A model generated the notes under the pieces. It searched no databases. It saw only the letters and a program-made list of their open reading frames with translations, and was not told the DNA's origin. This document shows positions 23,440-36,893 of a stretch of DNA of 64,000 bases, piece after piece. Within the stretch, counting starts at the first letter, position 1, and each line of letters starts with the position of its first letter. Origin of the DNA: Cryptomeria japonica (taxonomy: Eukaryota > Streptophyta > Pinopsida > Cupressales > Cupressaceae); assembly GCF_030272615.1 (NCBI RefSeq), contig NC_081415.1, forward strand, positions 372,659,009 through 372,723,008, read 5' to 3'. The translations under genes and the position numbers were made by a program.

Positions 23440-24600
23440 CCTTCTGAGGACTAGGCATAGAATCTCTTCAGGTGCATGATGTTCATTGGATCATCCAAGG
23501 GATATCCTTTAGGAATAGCCAACTGATATGCCCCTGATCCATACTTTGTTGTGATCACATATGGTCCAAGCCAATTAGGATCAAACTTGCCTTTCTTCTC
23601 TCTTTCTTGAAGGTTTATCTAATTTTCCGTGAGGACAAGCTCACCAACTTCAAATTCTTGGGTTCTGACCTTTTTGTGGTAACTCAAGCATAGGCGATTT
23701 TGATGTACCCGGAGATGGTTTAAGGCCTTTAGGTGCCTTTCATCCAACAGTTCTAGCTCCTATAATCTGGCAACTTTGTATCCCTCGTTTGGGAGGATAT
23801 TATGCAGCGACACCCTTAGAGAGGGGATCTCGATCTAAAGAGGGAGGACGGATTCAAAGCCAAAGACAAGGGAATATGGCATGGCGCCTGTGGGGGTGTC
23901 GATGGAGGTGCGATAAGCCCATAGAGAAGGATGGAGTTGGAGGTGCCAATTACGACCAGCTTCATTGACTGTCTTTTTGAGGATTTTGATTAAGGTTTTG
24001 TTAGAAGCCTCAACTTGACCGTTCCCTTGTAGGTAATATGGAGTGGAGAAGCGGTGTTGGATATCAAATTTTTGACATAGCTCTTTAATATCATGATTTT
24101 TGAATGGTCTATTGTTATCTGTGATGATAAGTTTGGGGATTCCATATCGACAGATCAAGTAGTTTAGAATGAATTTAGAGATCTATTTACGAGTGGTGAA
24201 GGTAAGAGGGATGGCCTTCACCCACTTGGTGAAGTATTTAGTGGTGGTGATAATTAATTTATGACCATTGGACAACGTAGGGTGGATTTTCCCAATGAGA
24301 TCAACCCCCCACTGTGACAAGGGTCAGGGTGTAATGAACGAATGCAATTCTTGTGATGGAGCATGGATCTTGTCGCCATGTTTCTGGTAAGGTATACATT
24401 TCTTCACATAATTGTATGCATCTACTTCCATTGTAAGCCAGTGGTACCCCATTCGCAAGAGCTTTTTAGCCAAAGTGAGCCCACTTGAGTGTACCCCACA
24501 TATACCTTTGTGCACTTCACGTAGTGCCCATTCAGCCTCTTGTTTTTCTAAACATCTTAGGAGGGAAACATCAAAATTCCTTCTGAAAAAGGTGTCTCCA
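23440..24600 (-). pseudogene. Integrase of the Tat element
   Basis: Domains in order from 24600 downward: a zinc-binding region (VHKGICGVHSSG ... KKCIPYQKHG) with the His pair kept but the second Cys of the usual CxxC changed to Tyr; the catalytic core with GVDLIG (first Asp), ITDNNRPFK (second Asp; usual TDNG has become TDNN) and GQVEASNKT (Glu); and a C-terminal domain (KKVRTQEFEVGELVL, then KGKFDPNWLGPYVI, then NIMHLKRFYA) ending near 23445. Its role was to insert the cDNA into chromosomal DNA. At least five in-frame stops lie between the blocks, so it is inactive. No chromodomain is seen, consistent with a non-chromovirus Tat lineage. Confidence 0.9.
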
Positions 24601-24811
24601 AGGATAGTGTAACGAGCACATCGGTGGATGAAAGTTTGTTGTTAGGTTTTGGTAAGGTATGGGGGAATGGTGTTGTCTCTTCGGTAAGTGAAAGTCTCTT
24701 GATACCAGGGGGATTCAGGACCAACAAGTACGCACACCATTTCAGACTCTGGTAAACCATATATTTGTATGAAGAGTTGCTCGACCAAGAACTCACACTT
24801 CTGACTATGTG

Positions 24812-25205
24812 TCAGCATCTAAAGGAGGGAGCCAATGGTGGCCATTGCATCTGCAACTCTGTTGTTTGATCGTGGAATTTGATCAAACTTGATTGATGTG
24901 AAATGTTGCTTGAGATCTTCAACCATACTGCAATAGGGAAGAAGCTTGTCATCTTTTGTTTGAGTTTCGTCATTGACTTGTTTATTGACAAGTTGGGAAT
25001 CACCATAGACATGTAATTCCAATATCTTCCATTGGATAGCCAAGCATAGTCTAGTAATCAGTGCTTCATATTCTACAATGTTTTTGGTACATGCAAAGGC
25101 TATCTTGTATGATTTTGGGATGCAATCTCCTTAAGGTGTTATCAACAATATTCCTGCCCCTGATCCATTTTGGGTGCAAGAACCATCAAAGTACAACTGC
25201 CATGT
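24812..25205 (-). pseudogene. Second RNase H domain of the Tat element
   Basis: It starts WQLYFDGSCTQNGSGAG at 25202 (first catalytic Asp), then NIVEYEALITRL (Glu), LHVYGDSQLVNKQV (Asp) and IPRSNNRVADAMA (final Asp region), ending near 24815. A full second RNase H after the normal Ty3 one is a known hallmark of Tat elements. One stop follows ILLITP. It would degrade RNA in RNA-DNA hybrids during reverse transcription. Confidence 0.85.
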
Positions 25206-26530
25206 GGAGGATGTGGTGACAGTCATTATGAATTCGTCTGGAAATTTTGTAAGGATCAGATGGTCACTTGGAAGTGGAGCATCAACCAATTGGTCTTCTA
25301 TTAGTCCTTTGATTACTTTTTTGTCCACATATTCAGTGTCAAATTCACTTAACAACATGACCCATTTAGCAGTTCTGCCAACGAGAGCAACTTTTGACAA
25401 GAGGTATTTGAGAGGGTCAATCTTAGCAATCAGTTTTTTTTTGTTGTTAAGCATGTAGTGTCGAAGCTTTTGCATCCTAAAGACGAGTGCTAAGAATTCT
25501 CTTTAAATGGGGGTTGTAGACACCTAAAATTGTCTAGTCTAATTAAATAAATATTTTATTTATTTAATTATCTAAGCCTAATTCTTCTATTAATTAAATA
25601 AATCTTTATTTATTTAATTAATTCATTTATCCTCTTCTAGCCTTATTTCTCATTTAAATAAATACATTTATTTATTTAAATTATCCTTTTCCTAAATTAA
25701 ATAAATATTTATTTATTTAATTGATCTCATTTCTTCTATTAATTAAATAAATCTTTATTTATTTAATTAATTCATTAGCTTTTTCTACACATGACACATG
25801 TCATTCATCTCTTAATTCCTACACTACCTACCTCTTTCATTATTTTACTATTTCTTCTACCTACCCTCTAATCATAGCCGACCTCCTTTTACACCTCTCA
25901 ATCTTATCCCTCCATTTCTTATAGTGTCTTCTATATAAGGAGATGCTTCCTTCATTATCAAACCCTAATGAATCATCTTAAGGACTTGACTACACTACGA
26001 TCCTACTTGCAACCACATTCCGTTCTTTGTTGAGCTCTTGTGCATACAAAAATCTGAGAGCAAATATATCAAGCAAGATCAATGGAGATAGGAAGAATGG
26101 AGATCAAAAACCCTATTGGACATGTGATGGTATAATCTTTGTGATTTCATGTGATTTGCATTGTCTTAGGTAATCTTCATATGTTATGGTGGATCTTTGT
26201 TGATTGTTAGGCTAGGGTTTTGTGGTTCAATTCATTTAGCCTTTCAATGTTGTTATTATTGTTATCCATTTTCACCATATACAGGGGTATAATTGATCTC
26301 ATACCCTATTGGTGTGTGAATCATGTAATATATAGCATGATCCTTTCCCTGATCATCTATCTATGCCAATAATGTCCCCAATGCCAATGTAGTAGCATAT
26401 ATGTACAAAAGAAGTGGCTTTCCTGGAATAGGAGGCATGAGAACTGGAGGCAATGCAAGATATTCCTTAAGCTTCTCAAAATCCTTCTGACACAGAAAGT
26501 CCCATTTGAATTTGGTATCCTTGCGTAATA
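25206..26530 (-). pseudogene. First (Ty3-type) RNase H, split by a solo LTR
   Basis: The upstream part at 26530-26289 reads KWDFLCQKDFEKLKEYL and PPIPGKPLLLYIYAT, and the downstream part at 25509-25320 reads QKLRHYMLNNKK, IDPLKYLLSKVAL and AKWVMLLSEFDTEYV. The family-B solo LTR (25515-26283) sits between them at the conserved Thr-Pro-Ile position. After removal of the LTR and one GGGGT copy the frame rejoins, with a stop directly after TPI. The domain follows the RT and precedes the second RNase H. Confidence 0.85.
25515..26283 (+). mobile_element. Family-B solo LTR, copy 2
   Basis: 769 bp, TGTAGACACC...CATATACA, flanked by perfect duplications GGGGT (25510-25514 and 26284-26288). It is homologous to 945-1752 and 60107-60901 but in the opposite orientation within the window. 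It has a TATA box TATATAAGG (25932-25940) and five AT-rich palindromes in 25545-25770. No internal sequence remains, the usual result of LTR-LTR recombination. The exact duplication makes it one of the better preserved insertions here. Confidence 0.93.
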
Positions 26531-27370
26531 AGTGAGTAAATGCATGACGTTTGTCTGCGAGTTATGAGATGAAGTGTCTGATAGACTAGAGCTTTCCTTG
26601 GAGACTATGCAGTTGTCTAAGGGTTTTTTGGGGAGACATTTCCATGATAGATTTCACCTTTGCAGGATCAACCTCTATGCCTTTGCAGGAAATGATGAAA
26701 CCTAGCAGTTTTCTCAATGTGACACCAAAGACACATTTCGTAGGATTGAGGCGCATTTTTTTTTTTGCAATCTTTCAAAAAATTGCCTTAATATACAGAT
26801 GCTCTCATCTCTTGTCTTGGATTTTCCTAGAAGATATTCCATATAGTCCTCCATGATTTTGTGCAAGAGGTCATGGAAAATTGTTGTCATTGCATGTTGA
26901 TATGTAGCTCCGGTGTTCTTGAGAAAAAAAGGCATGACTCGGTAACAAAAGGTGCCCCATGGTGTTGTGAATGTTGTTTTGTGTTGATCTTCCTCTACAA
27001 TCCTAATATGATTGTAACCAGAAAATCTATCCATAAGTGATAGCATCTCAAGTTCCGTTGTGAGGTCTACAATCATGCCTATGTTGGGGAGTGGGAAATC
27101 ATCCTTAGGGAAAGCTTTGTTCAAATCTCAGAAATCAGTACAAATGCGGATGCCCCCAACAGCTTTGCCAATGGGTACGATGTTGGATACCCATTCAGGG
27201 TTGTCTATTGGTTTGATGAATTTTGCATCCAACATCTTTTGAAGTTCTGCTTTGACCAGGAGCGCAATATGCGGATGCATCTTGCATAACTTCTTCTTTA
27301 CTGGTTTTGCATTTGGACGAACAACAAGATTATGAACTACCAAGTCGGGATCTAGGCCTGACATGTCAGC
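26531..27370 (-). pseudogene. Reverse transcriptase of the Tat element
   Basis: Readable from AELQKMLDAKFIKPIDNPEW (27260) through VGGIRICTDF, a stop, DLNKAFPKDDFPLPNI, LMDRFSGYNHIRI (first catalytic Asp in MDRFSGYN), TTFTTPWGTFCYRVMPF, TGATYQHAM and IFHDLLH. The usual YxDD box is YMEYLL at about 26845, so both catalytic aspartates of that box are lost. A stop interrupts FA-SYADMSGLDPD upstream, and a frame change occurs near 26770. It copied element RNA into DNA. Now non-functional. Confidence 0.92.
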
Positions 27371-27376
27371 ATATGA

Positions 27377-28628
27377 CTAGGCAAAATTAATCTTTGTTTC
27401 TATGAGAAAATTGATAAAGTCTTGTTTTTCTTGATCCGTTAAGGACTTGGCAATGAGCACGTTCTTTGGAGTGTCTTCGATGCCCATATTGATACTGTTT
27501 GTTTCCTCTATTAGTAAAGTTGACCTGTCTTGCTGAGGATGAACAATGGTAGGGAGGTCAAGTGCCCAATCCAAGTTTTCACTTTTGGATACGCCCTTTG
27601 TTTTTACTCTTTTCTCATCCAAAGGTGCCTCAAAAAGGTTTTCACCTAGGGAATCATGGTTTTTCTTTTTATCATATTTTTTGCGACTAAGGGCATTGAC
27701 CTGACTACCAAAGTATCCTTTTTCATGTAGCTGAATCCCATGAATTATGTTGCAGTCTTCCAAATCATGCATATTCAGGAGAGTCTTAAGAGCATTGTCA
27801 TCGACGCAGATATCTAAAGTGGGTTTGTCTCATTGGCCCCACTCTATAAGTTCAGGATGGACAAGTTGTACCTCATGCGGAATGAGAGGGGTTATGGGAT
27901 TGATGGTGTTGATGTAGGTGTTAAAGAAGATGTCATCTTCGTGTTCAAAAGGCATTTCATGGAACTCATCTTCGTCAGAGTTTTTGACATCCGAAGGACT
28001 TGAAGGGGCATCAGTGATAGTGATCTTAGGCACTGGAGTATAACCCAAGCCCCTGTTATACTTGTATGAGATGGGAATTATTGGTGATTTTATTCCTTTC
28101 TCTTCCAGTCCCAGACTGTGTCCTTTGTAACCCATCTTCTCTACTACAACGGATTCTTTTGGATACATTTTCTTAGGTATGTTTGTTGGGTCTTCATCTT
28201 CTTCCCAATACAACCATGAAGACACATTTGTGTCAAGACTCTCCTCATCAAATGGGCCTTATTGCTGAAAGGTGGTATCTTTACATTGTATAACAGGTTT
28301 TCGATCTTTTTTTAATTTATTTTGGCTTGCCAAATGACTTGGGAGACAAGGGGAGATTTCCTATTTATAAGACATCCTCAAGTTTGTATTCTCCATAGCC
28401 ATTATTCAAGATCTTGATTTTGGGCTCTTCTTGGGGTGAGGTGGAGGCGACGTTTGATGTGTCAGATGGAGGAGTTGGAGAGGGTCTATTTAATGGGAAA
28501 TGATATGGATGCTTCCCCTCTAAGAGCTTGCAATATTGAAAGGGTTGTGGATCACCTTTGATAGTGGTCTCTCTTCCATTGAAGGGGAATTTGATGCATT
28601 GATGATAAGTGGAAGGGACAAACCTCAA
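27377..28628 (-). pseudogene. Protease C-terminus and protease-RT linker of the Tat element
   Basis: From 28670 the protease end reads PDNILLG, a stop, PWLHSLE, a one-base shift, then PSTYHQCIKFPFNGR. A long low-complexity linker follows. At 28140-28085 a G-patch-like segment (KMGYKGHSLGLEEKGI) is visible, and 28010-27835 is Asp/Glu-rich. The last part (SLTDQEKQDFINFLIETK) precedes the RT. A stop near 28230 and another near 27830 break the frame. Confidence 0.78.
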
Positions 28629-28670
28629 GGGAATGAAGCCACGGTCATCCGAGGAGGATGTTATCAGGGA

Positions 28671-28675
28671 GATTG
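28671..28675. repeat. Target-site duplication of the long-LTR element, left
   Basis: GATTG, matching GATCG at 41811-41815 with one C/T change. Together with the host protease frame it fixes the insertion point. Confidence 0.75.
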
Positions 28676-31600
28676 TGTAATGCCTGCCAAAATATCCCAG
28701 AGAAATATAGCTAAATACACATTAATCTAAAAAAAATTTACAACAATACAACACATAGCATCACTTAAGCAATGCAGTGAGCACACAACAACATTTAAGT
28801 ATTATGAACATAGAATAATTCTCTCAAGCTATTCAAACAATTATGCAAGCAGAATACAATAAATCATTACTACTAACTCCCTAGGATATCTCAACGCCAT
28901 TACTTAATCTACCTACATAAGCAATAAGCATTTACTTTCTTCTAGATGAAAACCACATAACCTTAATCATTATACACACATAGGTATAGCATAGAAATAC
29001 CTAACACTCATGATATGCAACCTACTCATTCCTTCATTTAATATGAGATTATATCTTTCAATGCACAACTATTTCCCTTTTTCACTTAGATTCATTTTAT
29101 ACACCAAGTCCAAATGTTCCTATTACCATTAACCAACCTTCGACTATGAACATCACCATTCACATACCAAGATTAACCCTTACATTGCATTAACATATTT
29201 TCCATATACGACTAACTTCCACATAATCATTTACGCTTCGATTCCCCTAGCATACTTATTACTTCATTGTGATTCCTAAAGTACATAAGGCAATGCTCAC
29301 AAGCCATTTAATCCATAGCCATATAATACACATAAAATCTCTTACACTATATCAATTAACAATCATTTTATTACAAATTAGTTAACTATACAAATTCATC
29401 TCAACACAAACTAAGATATAATATCCTAATTCCATAACAACTAATAGCATCCACCAAATGGAGACATAATCTTAAACCATGACATATGATACATTCTAAT
29501 CCTTTTCTAAACGACAAGCATTCATTTTACCATCTATCCATACAGTTACTAGTAATTTCCATTAATAAGATTCATAATTTATTCATTAAAAATATCCATA
29601 CAATATTTCCATAAGGAATATTCAACTATATCCCAAGCATTATAATACTTTAAATCTTACCATTAGATCACTAACTACGAAGTATGATACTATAAGTTCA
29701 AATTCTTTAATCACCACACATAAACATGTCCTAAGATATCTTTCAATATTACTCATACTCATACATCCTACCAAGGCGTAGCATTTCTTCTAGTCAAGCA
29801 TTGGTTAAAGACGTCATTTAAGTCTAATACCATTATCATAACATTTATACTATTTTCTTTTAACATGGCTTATCAAGAATACCAAATGCATCATTTAATT
29901 CCAAACCACAATACTTATCCACATCTCATGCATCCATTTCATTTAATATAAATTCGTTACACTACAACTCAAGGTCCATCATTACAATCATATACCATAA
30001 TCAAAAGCTATCACTATAACTAGAATAACATAGTCATTTCTCATAAACATGACTTCTTTTACAACCGTTACATAAGAATTTCATTACATAAATCACATCA
30101 TCATTTACATTCTTGCTGCAATTATTATCCATGAACAACTTGAAGAAGCATCCTCATCCATGCAAGAAGAATCCAAAGATAGTAACATCCCAATGGTTTA
30201 AAAGCACCGACCACCCAACCATGTGGAACCAAAGGAACCACCCCATGTGTTAGGAGATGACACAAGGTCCCAACACACACGCTACATCTAGGCTGACACT
30301 TAAAACCAAAGAGACTAACCAATCCAAGGACACTCAAGGAAGAACCAATCACAAGATAACAAGAATGAACTCCCAGAGGCATAAAAATCATCAAGACATA
30401 AATGCTCCAATAAGCATAATCATAAATCATAAAGAGGGAACACATGTAGGAGTGGAGTGCCATCACATGCCATCCTCATAACATAATAATATAATAACAC
30501 AAGGCACTAGCCTGATGGACATGTGGAGCCATCTCAACCTATGAGAGACCAAGGGAGATTACCTTACCGTCTTCACGGCCTTCGCATGCTTGTCCTAAAA
30601 CATCCTCCCTAGGACATAAGCTATGAGGCTCAAAAACTATTCATTATCTTGTTTAAATGAGTTATAATTTTCCCATCCCAATTAATTAATTATCAATGTT
30701 ATCACTCGTTTACAAATCATGGAAACTCCAATGTGCCCTGGTGGTCTAAACTTCATGCATCCTTACAAGGAACCTCATGCAAGCCTATCTCTCATGACCC
30801 CGGTCATCACAAGGAAGCCCACTCCTCCTAACATGGCCCAAATACACATCACAAGAGGCTCTACCAACATAAATATATGAAAATAATACCCAATGCAGCC
30901 AATAACTTCCACATATACTCTCACAACATGTGCAAGGCTGCAACAACATCAATATAACAAAATGAGCCTCTTGGCTAGCAATAAACAAAGGCATGTCAAG
31001 CCATCAAATGCTACCATCAAATAAAAGATAACATCACAACAAGGCCTACTCACTTGTTGGTCCAAAACAACATAGATATTCACCTCAATCATCCATGGCC
31101 TATCTATAATGTCCACAATGGTGCAAAGGAGCAAATATACATAAAACCATCAAAATACATCGAAAGCGATATAAGACATTATGGAAAATATCAATAGACC
31201 TCAAGAAAAGCCTCTAGTACAAAATTAATTTGAATAATACCTCCGAAGTGACCAAAACTGAGAAAATACAAGACACGGACAATTTAGCGCTTTTGTATTA
31301 CAGGTTAGCACTTATGCATTACAGGTTAGCGCCTGTGATAAATAGATCAGTGTCTGTGCAAATAAGGATAACACTTTTGCACAAAGGACGGGGCATAAGA
31401 ACGAAAGGACAACGCATATGCAACAAAGGACATAGCAAATGCATAAAAGGACAACACAAATGAACGAAAGGACAATGCATATGCAACAAAGGACAGCACA
31501 TATGCAAAAACAACGCTTTTGCATAAAATAGACGAAAAAACACACAACTTTCGGCAGAGATTTAAAAATCAAACTTAAAACATAATGCCTCGAAAAACAT

Positions 31601-33540
31601 ATGCATAGATTCGCCCAAAACCAACAAGTAAGAAGAAATAAATAGAATAAAGTTTAATAAATTATAGAGGGAGAAATTCCAAAACATATCCACAGCTGGG
31701 AGACTCAGAACTCATTCACAGAGACCTCTTTTGAGTCTGAAATACACAGGTAACTCTATCAACAATAGATACAGCCAATACTACACCAAACACATGATCC
31801 AGACAATGATATAGGATCTCACTACAAGCAGCCATGAATCCAGACTTTTCAATGTCGTATACAGGAGACCAAATATTTCTCCAATACAACTATACAAACA
31901 CCCAAATAATATAAAGTTTTATCCACCAAATATACATCTGAAAACCTATAATAAACCAGATATTTTATCCCCAACTCTCAGAAGACATTTTCAGACATGG
32001 AGCATACACAGAGAGATTTCAAAGCTGAAAATAAACAAAGACAACGAACCCAACCTGCTCCCTGAGTGATGGATGAGAGTTGAGGTAGAGCTCCATCCAA
32101 ATCCAAGGCCAAACCAAGAAACTCCAGCAACAAACTAAGCCAAAATTTGCAGAGAATATTTTTTTTTTGCAAAAGAAGCAACCAACCCCAAAAACTTCAC
32201 GGGAAAGAAAATAAAAAGCCAAACATTAATCAAAAACCCTGGCCTCAATCTCGGCCAATCAAAATATTCCAATCTATAATATATTTTACCAATCCCACCA
32301 TATAATATAATTATACCTCTCTTTTCAAATTCAACCAATAAGAGAAGAGGGTAGGTAAGGTAAATATAAATCATGCTTTTACAATTTGGTGGGAATGTTT
32401 TATCATTTTATTATAAAGTGAATGTATACAACCCACTTAATATAAAAGTCAACTAATAAATAAAACATGCGCCACAATTAAATAAATCAAATGAGGAATT
32501 TAAATTAAATAAACTAGGGGCTCATAAATGAATTAAAGAACCAAATAACATTAAATACCAAATAAATATTAAACTATAGGTGATTACATAAATAAATAAA
32601 TAAACATTTAAATACCAATAAAAGGTCAAATCACAAATAAATATAAAAACCACAACATAAGACAAACAATAAATATTAAATAGATATTAAATCATTATTA
32701 AAATAAATAAACATTAAATATCAAGTAATTAAATACCCAAAAGGGGCAAGAATCCAATAAATTAAATTAAACATTAGTAATCAAATAATCAAATCACTAT
32801 TAATCAAAATAATTAAAATAAACATTATTAACTATTTAATCTCGCATCAATAACCAATCGGCCTCAACATAAAAGGATTAACCAGCCAATACTAACATAC
32901 TCACAACACAGAAGAAACCCAGCTTACTAACTGACATGGCGACTTGCTCCAAGACACTGACGACTCATAGTGAACAAGTTAGACCTAGAGTATGTGAGGG
33001 GAAATTGTGCCAACTCCGAACCACATACCATTGGGATTTAAAGACACGCTCAGACCTGTGGAGCCAGGTGGAGTCGGTGTCTGGTACCTACTAATCCTGC
33101 ATCCACAAACAATGATATGACATATGCATATATATTATAACAGGCAAGGGTTAGAGAATCACAATGACACATCGCAATGAGTGATGTGGAATTGTCTCTA
33201 TTCCGAAGACAATCATGCAACGATCAAACACACCATAGATAATCATTAAATATGATTAGTACATAAAAACATCATCAAGTGCATGATTAGTATAATTTGT
33301 GATTATAGTAAGGCATGTAAAATCCATCAACACCTATGCTCATCAAATCACATGATCAATATAATCTTTCGATAGTCAATCACATAATAAGTATATAGTG
33401 TCTAATAAATCACATAATCAATAATGATAGTATCAACATCATATAAATCATTTGAAATAGCATATGCCCAATAATGTCTATCACGCATAATTAAAAGTCA
33501 ACTCTAGTCAAAACAAGCCAAGTCAAGGGTGGACCTTACA
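28676..33540 (-). repeat. 3' LTR of the LARD-type element
   Basis: 4,865 bp, aligning end to end with 36894-41810 with scattered substitutions and short indels. Open frames inside it (for example 30125-30466 minus and 31312-31572 minus) are parallelled in the other LTR but carry no recognisable domain and look like repeat-derived frames rather than genes. It contains a 20-21-bp minisatellite (31367-31510) and an AT-rich stretch with many 'aaataaat' runs (32440-32860). Confidence 0.93.
31280..31515 (+). repeat. Minisatellite within the LARD 3' LTR
   Basis: About seven units of 20-21 bp on the consensus ACAACGCATATGCAACAAAGG, preceded by about three units of TTAGCGCTTTTGCATTACAGG type. The same array is in the other LTR at 39505-39760. 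Confidence 0.8.
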
Positions 33541-33551
33541 TACCCCCCCTT
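33541..33551 (-). promoter_or_regulatory. Polypurine tract of the LARD-type element
   Basis: The minus strand reads AAGGGGGGGTA immediately before TGTAAGGTCC, the start of the 3' LTR. Confidence 0.85.
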
Positions 33552-36500
33552 AGAATCGACTTACTCCTGGAAGTCGTAAGAGTTAGGGTGACAACTAGCA
33601 CATATAAATCAAAAACTTTCTTTTAACACAAACGCATTATAATATTTTCTAACTCCAAGAAAGATAATGACAACTAAATTTCCTCCTTATGCTTCAATTA
33701 TTCGAAATAAACATGTTACACAAGAGGTAAATGAAGCACCAACTGTCATTAATTACAATATGTACACTAAATTGTTAAAATATTTACAAGAGAAATTCAT
33801 TTTAACCATACTTGCAATACAAAACTGTAATTTCAATCACTAATTTAAGCATCAATAAGAAGAAATCACTATATTTCACACCGATATTCATAGTAACACT
33901 CCTTCGACATCTAGTTGCATGCAAATGGAGAGAGAGATATATACATTTACATAATATCTTACACATATGCACCTATTATATTATTGAACAAATCATGTCA
34001 TAAGCCTAAATGAGCGGAAATTTCTCAACACTAAGCTTCCTCAAATTAATGTGCTCAAGACCTAACACCATAACCAAGCATATATATAACCTATTTATTT
34101 AAAAGAACAAATTTCATGGCATTCACATGTCCTAATTTCCACCATGCTTATGTTGCGCTACACTTTATAAAAACATTAGATGCAATCCTTGTCCAATCAA
34201 ATCATTCAAAGAGCATCCTTAATCCACTATGTGTACACAAAGATTGGAAGGTAAGAAATCAGCAATTCCTTTTATTTAACTATTCCATAAATTTCAGACT
34301 TCACAATTCCAAGGCACTTCTATCTACTATAAACTTTTAGAAAGTTACCAATAATTTTCATCTTATTAACACTTTTCATTTACTCTACTAATAGCTTTAT
34401 TATCTAATTGTTTTCTTAGTCTAGTGCACTTTTCCGCGATGTCCTCCCTCACACACACTATCAAAGGTTTCAATGAACATGATAGAGACAAAACTAGCTC
34501 AAGATCTGGCCCACAATACATCGTCACTCAGAATGACCACCATAGACAACAAAAGATGAGGTCAAAGGAAATATCGTCAAATCAATTCATTAAATTAAAA
34601 GAGAAGAAAAGTTGCCGACGAAATCAAATCAAGAAATTTAAGTGTGACAAGTGCCACCGCAAGGGAGAAATAAAAGATAGAAGAACTCAGTGGTCATCCA
34701 AAAGTAAAGAAATCTCAAAAATACATATTAATCCTATCGACACATCACATAAATCATAAATTAACTCAAGGCAAAATAAAAAACTCATCCAACCCGCATC
34801 ACGAGGTGACCATCATTAGTCGCACCAAAGGGAGTAATTGCTACACAACATCCAAGGGTGAAATGCCTTGAATGTGTTAGAGAGTGCATGCCATATTTAA
34901 GACTTTTATTTTATCCATATGTCCGTATTCTTTTCATAATTTTTAATGCAATGCAATCTTTTAAAAAATCTAGACAATTATCCTTTATGAAAGTTGGCAT
35001 AGGTAGGAAGAGATAGAGCAACTACGTACTCACACATGCACAAGGAATATACTCATTCCATGACTAATATTCAAGATATCTTATCTATACCATGATCATG
35101 TTCACCAAGTTATAATAGAAACGGAGGTTAGAGATTCAATTAATCACTTGATAGTAGACTATAACACGCATCATTTCCATTAATGCACAACTAACAATCC
35201 ATAGAAGATTAGAAAGTCCTTCATAAGGTCTTTAAGCAATCTAATCAATCGTATTTTTTTTTTTAACAAGAAAAAATAGGTCTCATTACAAAAGCCAAAG
35301 TTTAATACCAATTTCTACTCTTACCAATAATAATATTCTGACACACTTCTAGTTGTTTAAGCTAAGAATATCTCAGTCCCACTTCCAAAACTTAGTTTTC
35401 CTTTCATCTAATGCCACTTAAATTCCAAGAATACACCCATCATTCTATTTAAACTCACTTCCTATTATTACTTGATTACTATCATTCATCGACTATGTGT
35501 TTTCGACATTTCAAGACAAATTTGACATTTAGAATCCCAACACAATTTCATATAACTAATTATCATTTTATCTCATTAGAATTCGCTAAGGAAGCATTTC
35601 TTAAAATTCAAATATGGAAATGACATAGTAACCTTTCTTAATTTATCCATCTAGTTAAGAGAAATATTTATTCAATGCCACACAATTCCTACACAAAACT
35701 AAAACTTTTATCTTGTCAAATCAAATAAAGATACAATGGTATCATTTCATTTTCTACATATGCAATGTACCAATCCTTGCTTCAATAAATATATTTATCT
35801 CATCTAGACTTTAGTCCTTTAGTTTTTCAATACATTTCCTATTTAAATGATGGATATTCTATTTAGCCAATTCTTCCCTTTAAGAACAAGGACGATGAAT
35901 ACAATATCTAAATTTCAGTTTTTTTAATGCAGATTAATTTCATCTAATCTTCCCTTTAACGTATACAATTCATATTCATAAATCATTATCCAATCCTTCT
36001 ACTTAATATAAATAACCCCCAAGTATTTGAATCTTTTACCCCAAAGAGAGAAGAGGAAGGAAGGGATATTGCCACACAAATCAATACACGCAAAATATGC
36101 AAATAAATCAGTTTGAGTTCCCTAGTCATGCCAACAACAACTACCACTTTTAAAGATATGCAATTTCAACTTCCACAAGGTCTCCTACCAATACACGTGC
36201 AACCAACAATCCCAAATCCTTTGATAGCTACGATTTCCTCAAATAATCTTCTATTACATACAAAGTCACACCTATACCAAAACAACCAATAATTCTATGG
36301 GGTAACCATTATATTACCAACTAACTTCCTCGCATTTCACATAGGAGATTGAAATAAGGAAAAAGGTATTATTATGCTACTTTTATTAAGCACTACATAT
36401 GATTTCCTCGATTTTCACATCATGATTCATACTAAATTATTCCTAAATGCATAATACAAACACTTCATCTTTCTATTCATAGGAAGATCAACATAGCAGG

Positions 36501-36878
36501 GTAATTTTATGAACATGGCATTAGTTAAGAGGATACGCACATTCTTTTCTCATTCTATATCATAATTAATTATGTATAAGGAAAGCAACCCTAATCATTC
36601 AAGTAAGCACTTAGAAATTTATAGAGCAAGCAAGAACATACAGACACTTCTCTTATCATGGAGACATGCATATGGAATAGATACGCACTTACTTAAAGTT
36701 ATGATTCCTAAAAGGAATTAGAGAGGAACACAAGGCATAGATATCTAAGATTCCAAAAATTTGAATAACACTTCTTCTAACACAAATCTCAAAGAGTAAC
36801 TTCATTTCAATGAACATCAAGGCACATTCACAAGACTAATAACAACATCCTTAACCAGAGATCCCAGCGTTGCAACTT
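33552..36878. other. Non-coding interior of the LARD-type element
   Basis: 3.3 kb with no supportable gene on either strand. The longest frame (34424-34759 plus, 111 codons, Lys/Arg/Ser-rich) has no family resemblance. It probably holds only packaging and priming signals. A T-run lies at 35252-35262. Confidence 0.7.
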
Positions 36879-36893
36879 GGATCTAATATCAAA
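36879..36893 (-). promoter_or_regulatory. Primer-binding site of the LARD-type element
   Basis: The minus strand reads TTTGATATTAGATCC just inside the 5' LTR. It resembles TGGTATCAGAGCC with C-to-T type changes, so initiator Met tRNA is the likely primer. Confidence 0.75.

Noticed and set aside
30125-30466. 113-codon minus-strand frame, also present as 38332-38673, hydrophobic and membrane-like
   Set aside because: Its conservation is explained by the two LTRs of one element being copies. There is no start context, domain or codon pattern to support a gene.
31312-31572. Repeated Cys-rich 'CCICVVLSF' peptide frames
   Set aside because: Translation of the 20-21-bp minisatellite in the LTR; every frame gives a periodic peptide.
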